This document shows, piece after piece, positions 33,087 to 34,176 of a DNA stretch of 34,176 bases; within the stretch, counting starts at the first letter, position 1; each line of letters begins with the position of its first letter. Origin of the DNA: Rhodothermales bacterium (GTDB lineage: Bacteria > Bacteroidota > Rhodothermia > Rhodothermales > Bin80). The notes beneath the pieces are model-generated. The model was not told the origin of the DNA, did not search any database, and saw only the letters and a program-made list of their open reading frames with translations. A program made the translations under genes and the position numbers. The stretch lies in contig JAJEDR010000009.1 of NCBI GenBank assembly GCA_022821385.1, forward strand, positions 68,884 to 103,059, read 5' to 3'.

Positions 33087-34176
33087 CTAGGACTCGGAGC
33101 TCTCTGTTGCAGGTAAGCCATGGAGCACAACCTGTTCCATGGCGTCCACGAAACGGTCTAGTTCCTCCAAGGTTGTGAACAGGTTAGCCGTAACTCGCAG
33201 GCCCTCAAATTCCGCGTGTTTAATAGGTGTAGCAATTATGCGGTGTGCATCCCAAAGGTGCGTACCCAACTCCGTTGTATCAACGCCCTCAATCTGGACC
33301 GTGCCGATGCAACAAGAAAACTCGGGCTTGAGACTGGTATGCATGCGAATGCGATCGTGCTGCATGAGCGGTTTTGCCCAGTAGTCACGTAGGTAACGCA
33401 GGCGATCCTCCTTGCGTTTCGCTCCAATGCCCTGATGAAAGGTCAGCGCTTCGGCAATGGCTATGTAGTTGGCTGCAGGGTGCGTACCAATTTCTTCGTA
33501 TTTGCGAATATCCTCATCCATCCCCTCCGGAGCTGCCATAAGCGGCCATAAACCCTTGATTTTATCCTTGCGCACGTACAGCAGTCCCGTGCCATGTGGC
33601 GCTAATAGCCATTTGTGCAGGCTGGAAGCATAGTAGTCACAATCCAGATCTTCATGCTTAAAATCAAAATGACCAAATGCGTGTGCACCGTCCACGATAA
33701 CCGGGATTCCCTTCCGCCGAGCCATTTGGACTACTGGCTTCACAGGCAGGATTTGACCGGTAATATTGATGATGTGGCACATGAGTATGGCACGGGTGCG
33801 GGGGCCAATGTTTTCCTCAAACAAGCGTACGATCTCTTCGGGATCTTCGGAGGGTACGGGTATGGGAAACTGTTTAAGGACGATTCCGTCACGACGTTCT
33901 CGTTGCTTGAACGTTGTGATCATGCGTCCATAGTCCTGCGTGGTAGTTAACACTTCGTCTCCAGGCTTGAACTCCAATCCTAATTGGCAAATTTGAAGTC
34001 CCTCGCTGGAATTACGCGTCAGTGCTATCTCCTCGGTATCACAGCCAAACTCCAACGCCAGACGCTGTCGGACTCCCTCGCGCTGAGGTTCCAGGATGCG
34101 CCACATGGTGTACACCGGCGCTTCATTGGAGTAGTCCAGATGTCCTTTCATAGCCTCCTGGACAATCCTTGGAGAA
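33087..34176 (-). CDS. Aminotransferase class V-fold PLP enzyme (5' end outside window)
   Basis: The ATG at 34151 is not the true start: the frame stays open to the window edge and reads SPRIVQEA before MKGHLDYSNEAP, which is family-like sequence. About 362 residues are visible. PLP-fold features include TRNSSEGLQ, VIVDGAHAFGHFDF with the cofactor-binding aspartate, and the Schiff-base lysine in SLHKWLLAPHGTG. It resembles the isopenicillin-N-epimerase-like/cysteine-desulfurase-like branch of class V aminotransferases. The substrate is not known. It is the upstream gene of a two-gene unit with lhgO. Confidence 0.9.
   Translation of the reverse strand, partial: SPRIVQEAMKGHLDYSNEAPVYTMWRILEPQREGVRQRLALEFGCDTEEIALTRNSSEGLQICQLGLEFKPGDEVLTTTQDYGRMITTFKQRERRDGIVLKQFPIPVPSEDPEEIVRLFEENIGPRTRAILMCHIINITGQILPVKPVVQMARRKGIPVIVDGAHAFGHFDFKHEDLDCDYYASSLHKWLLAPHGTGLLYVRKDKIKGLWPLMAAPEGMDEDIRKYEEIGTHPAANYIAIAEALTFHQGIGAKRKEDRLRYLRDYWAKPLMQHDRIRMHTSLKPEFSCCIGTVQIEGVDTTELGTHLWDAHRIIATPIKHAEFEGLRVTANLFTTLEELDRFVDAMEQVVLHGLPATESSES

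Noticed and set aside
1..34176. CRISPR arrays, complete insertion sequences, prophage genes or toxin-antitoxin pairs
   Set aside because: No regularly spaced repeats, transposase, integrase or phage structural genes and no recognisable toxin-antitoxin pair could be seen.

Overview
The window looks like chromosomal DNA from a member of the Bacteroidota/Rhodothermota group, most likely a Rhodothermales-like marine bacterium. The evidence is a short primary sigma factor of the Bacteroidetes type, a Bacteroidetes-style omega subunit, a secreted protein with a type IX secretion-like C-terminal sorting domain, a TonB receptor with a carboxypeptidase-like N-terminal domain, and weak or absent Shine-Dalgarno sites with several TTG/GTG starts. 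This is inferred from protein character; no 16S gene is present.

Layout. 0-9 kb: 3' end of a secreted-type amidohydrolase, a Fur-family regulator, a TPR protein, a YqaA-type membrane protein, a choice-of-anchor-B secreted protein, then a same-strand run of an RqcH-like NFACT protein, undecaprenyl-diphosphatase (uppP) and an EcsC-family protein. 9.0-11.76 kb: a gene-poor, scarred interval with inverted repeats, an unrecognised membrane protein, an IS21-like end remnant and the 3' stub of a large restriction/helicase-type gene. 11.77-16.1 kb: der, an isolated nuoI, a DinB-like gene and holA in a tightly overlapping cluster, then a cysteine-rich anti-sigma-like membrane protein whose stop codon directly abuts a tRNA-Val(CAC) gene. 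16.1-23.1 kb: a second choice-of-anchor-B protein with an FG-GAP-like front half, the primary sigma factor, and a TolC / membrane-fusion / ABC-ATPase efflux operon with no permease. 23.3-27.1 kb: a PrcB-like lipoprotein, rpoZ and uvrA. 27.1-31.9 kb: an apparent insertion carrying a TonB-dependent receptor and a secreted protein of unknown function. 31.9 kb to the end: lhgO and a class V aminotransferase on the minus strand, the latter running off the window.

The most distinctive structure is at 27-32 kb. The junction between the 3' end of uvrA and the 3' end of lhgO occurs twice, about 4.76 kb apart: once as intact uvrA followed by a decayed lhgO tail, and once as a decayed uvrA tail followed by intact lhgO. 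The receptor and the unknown secreted protein lie between the two copies. This points to a segmental duplication or to a block acquired from a relative by recombination at the ends of the two convergent genes. The 9-11.76 kb interval is a second variable spot between conserved genes. No CRISPR array, complete insertion sequence, prophage or recognisable complete defence system was found.
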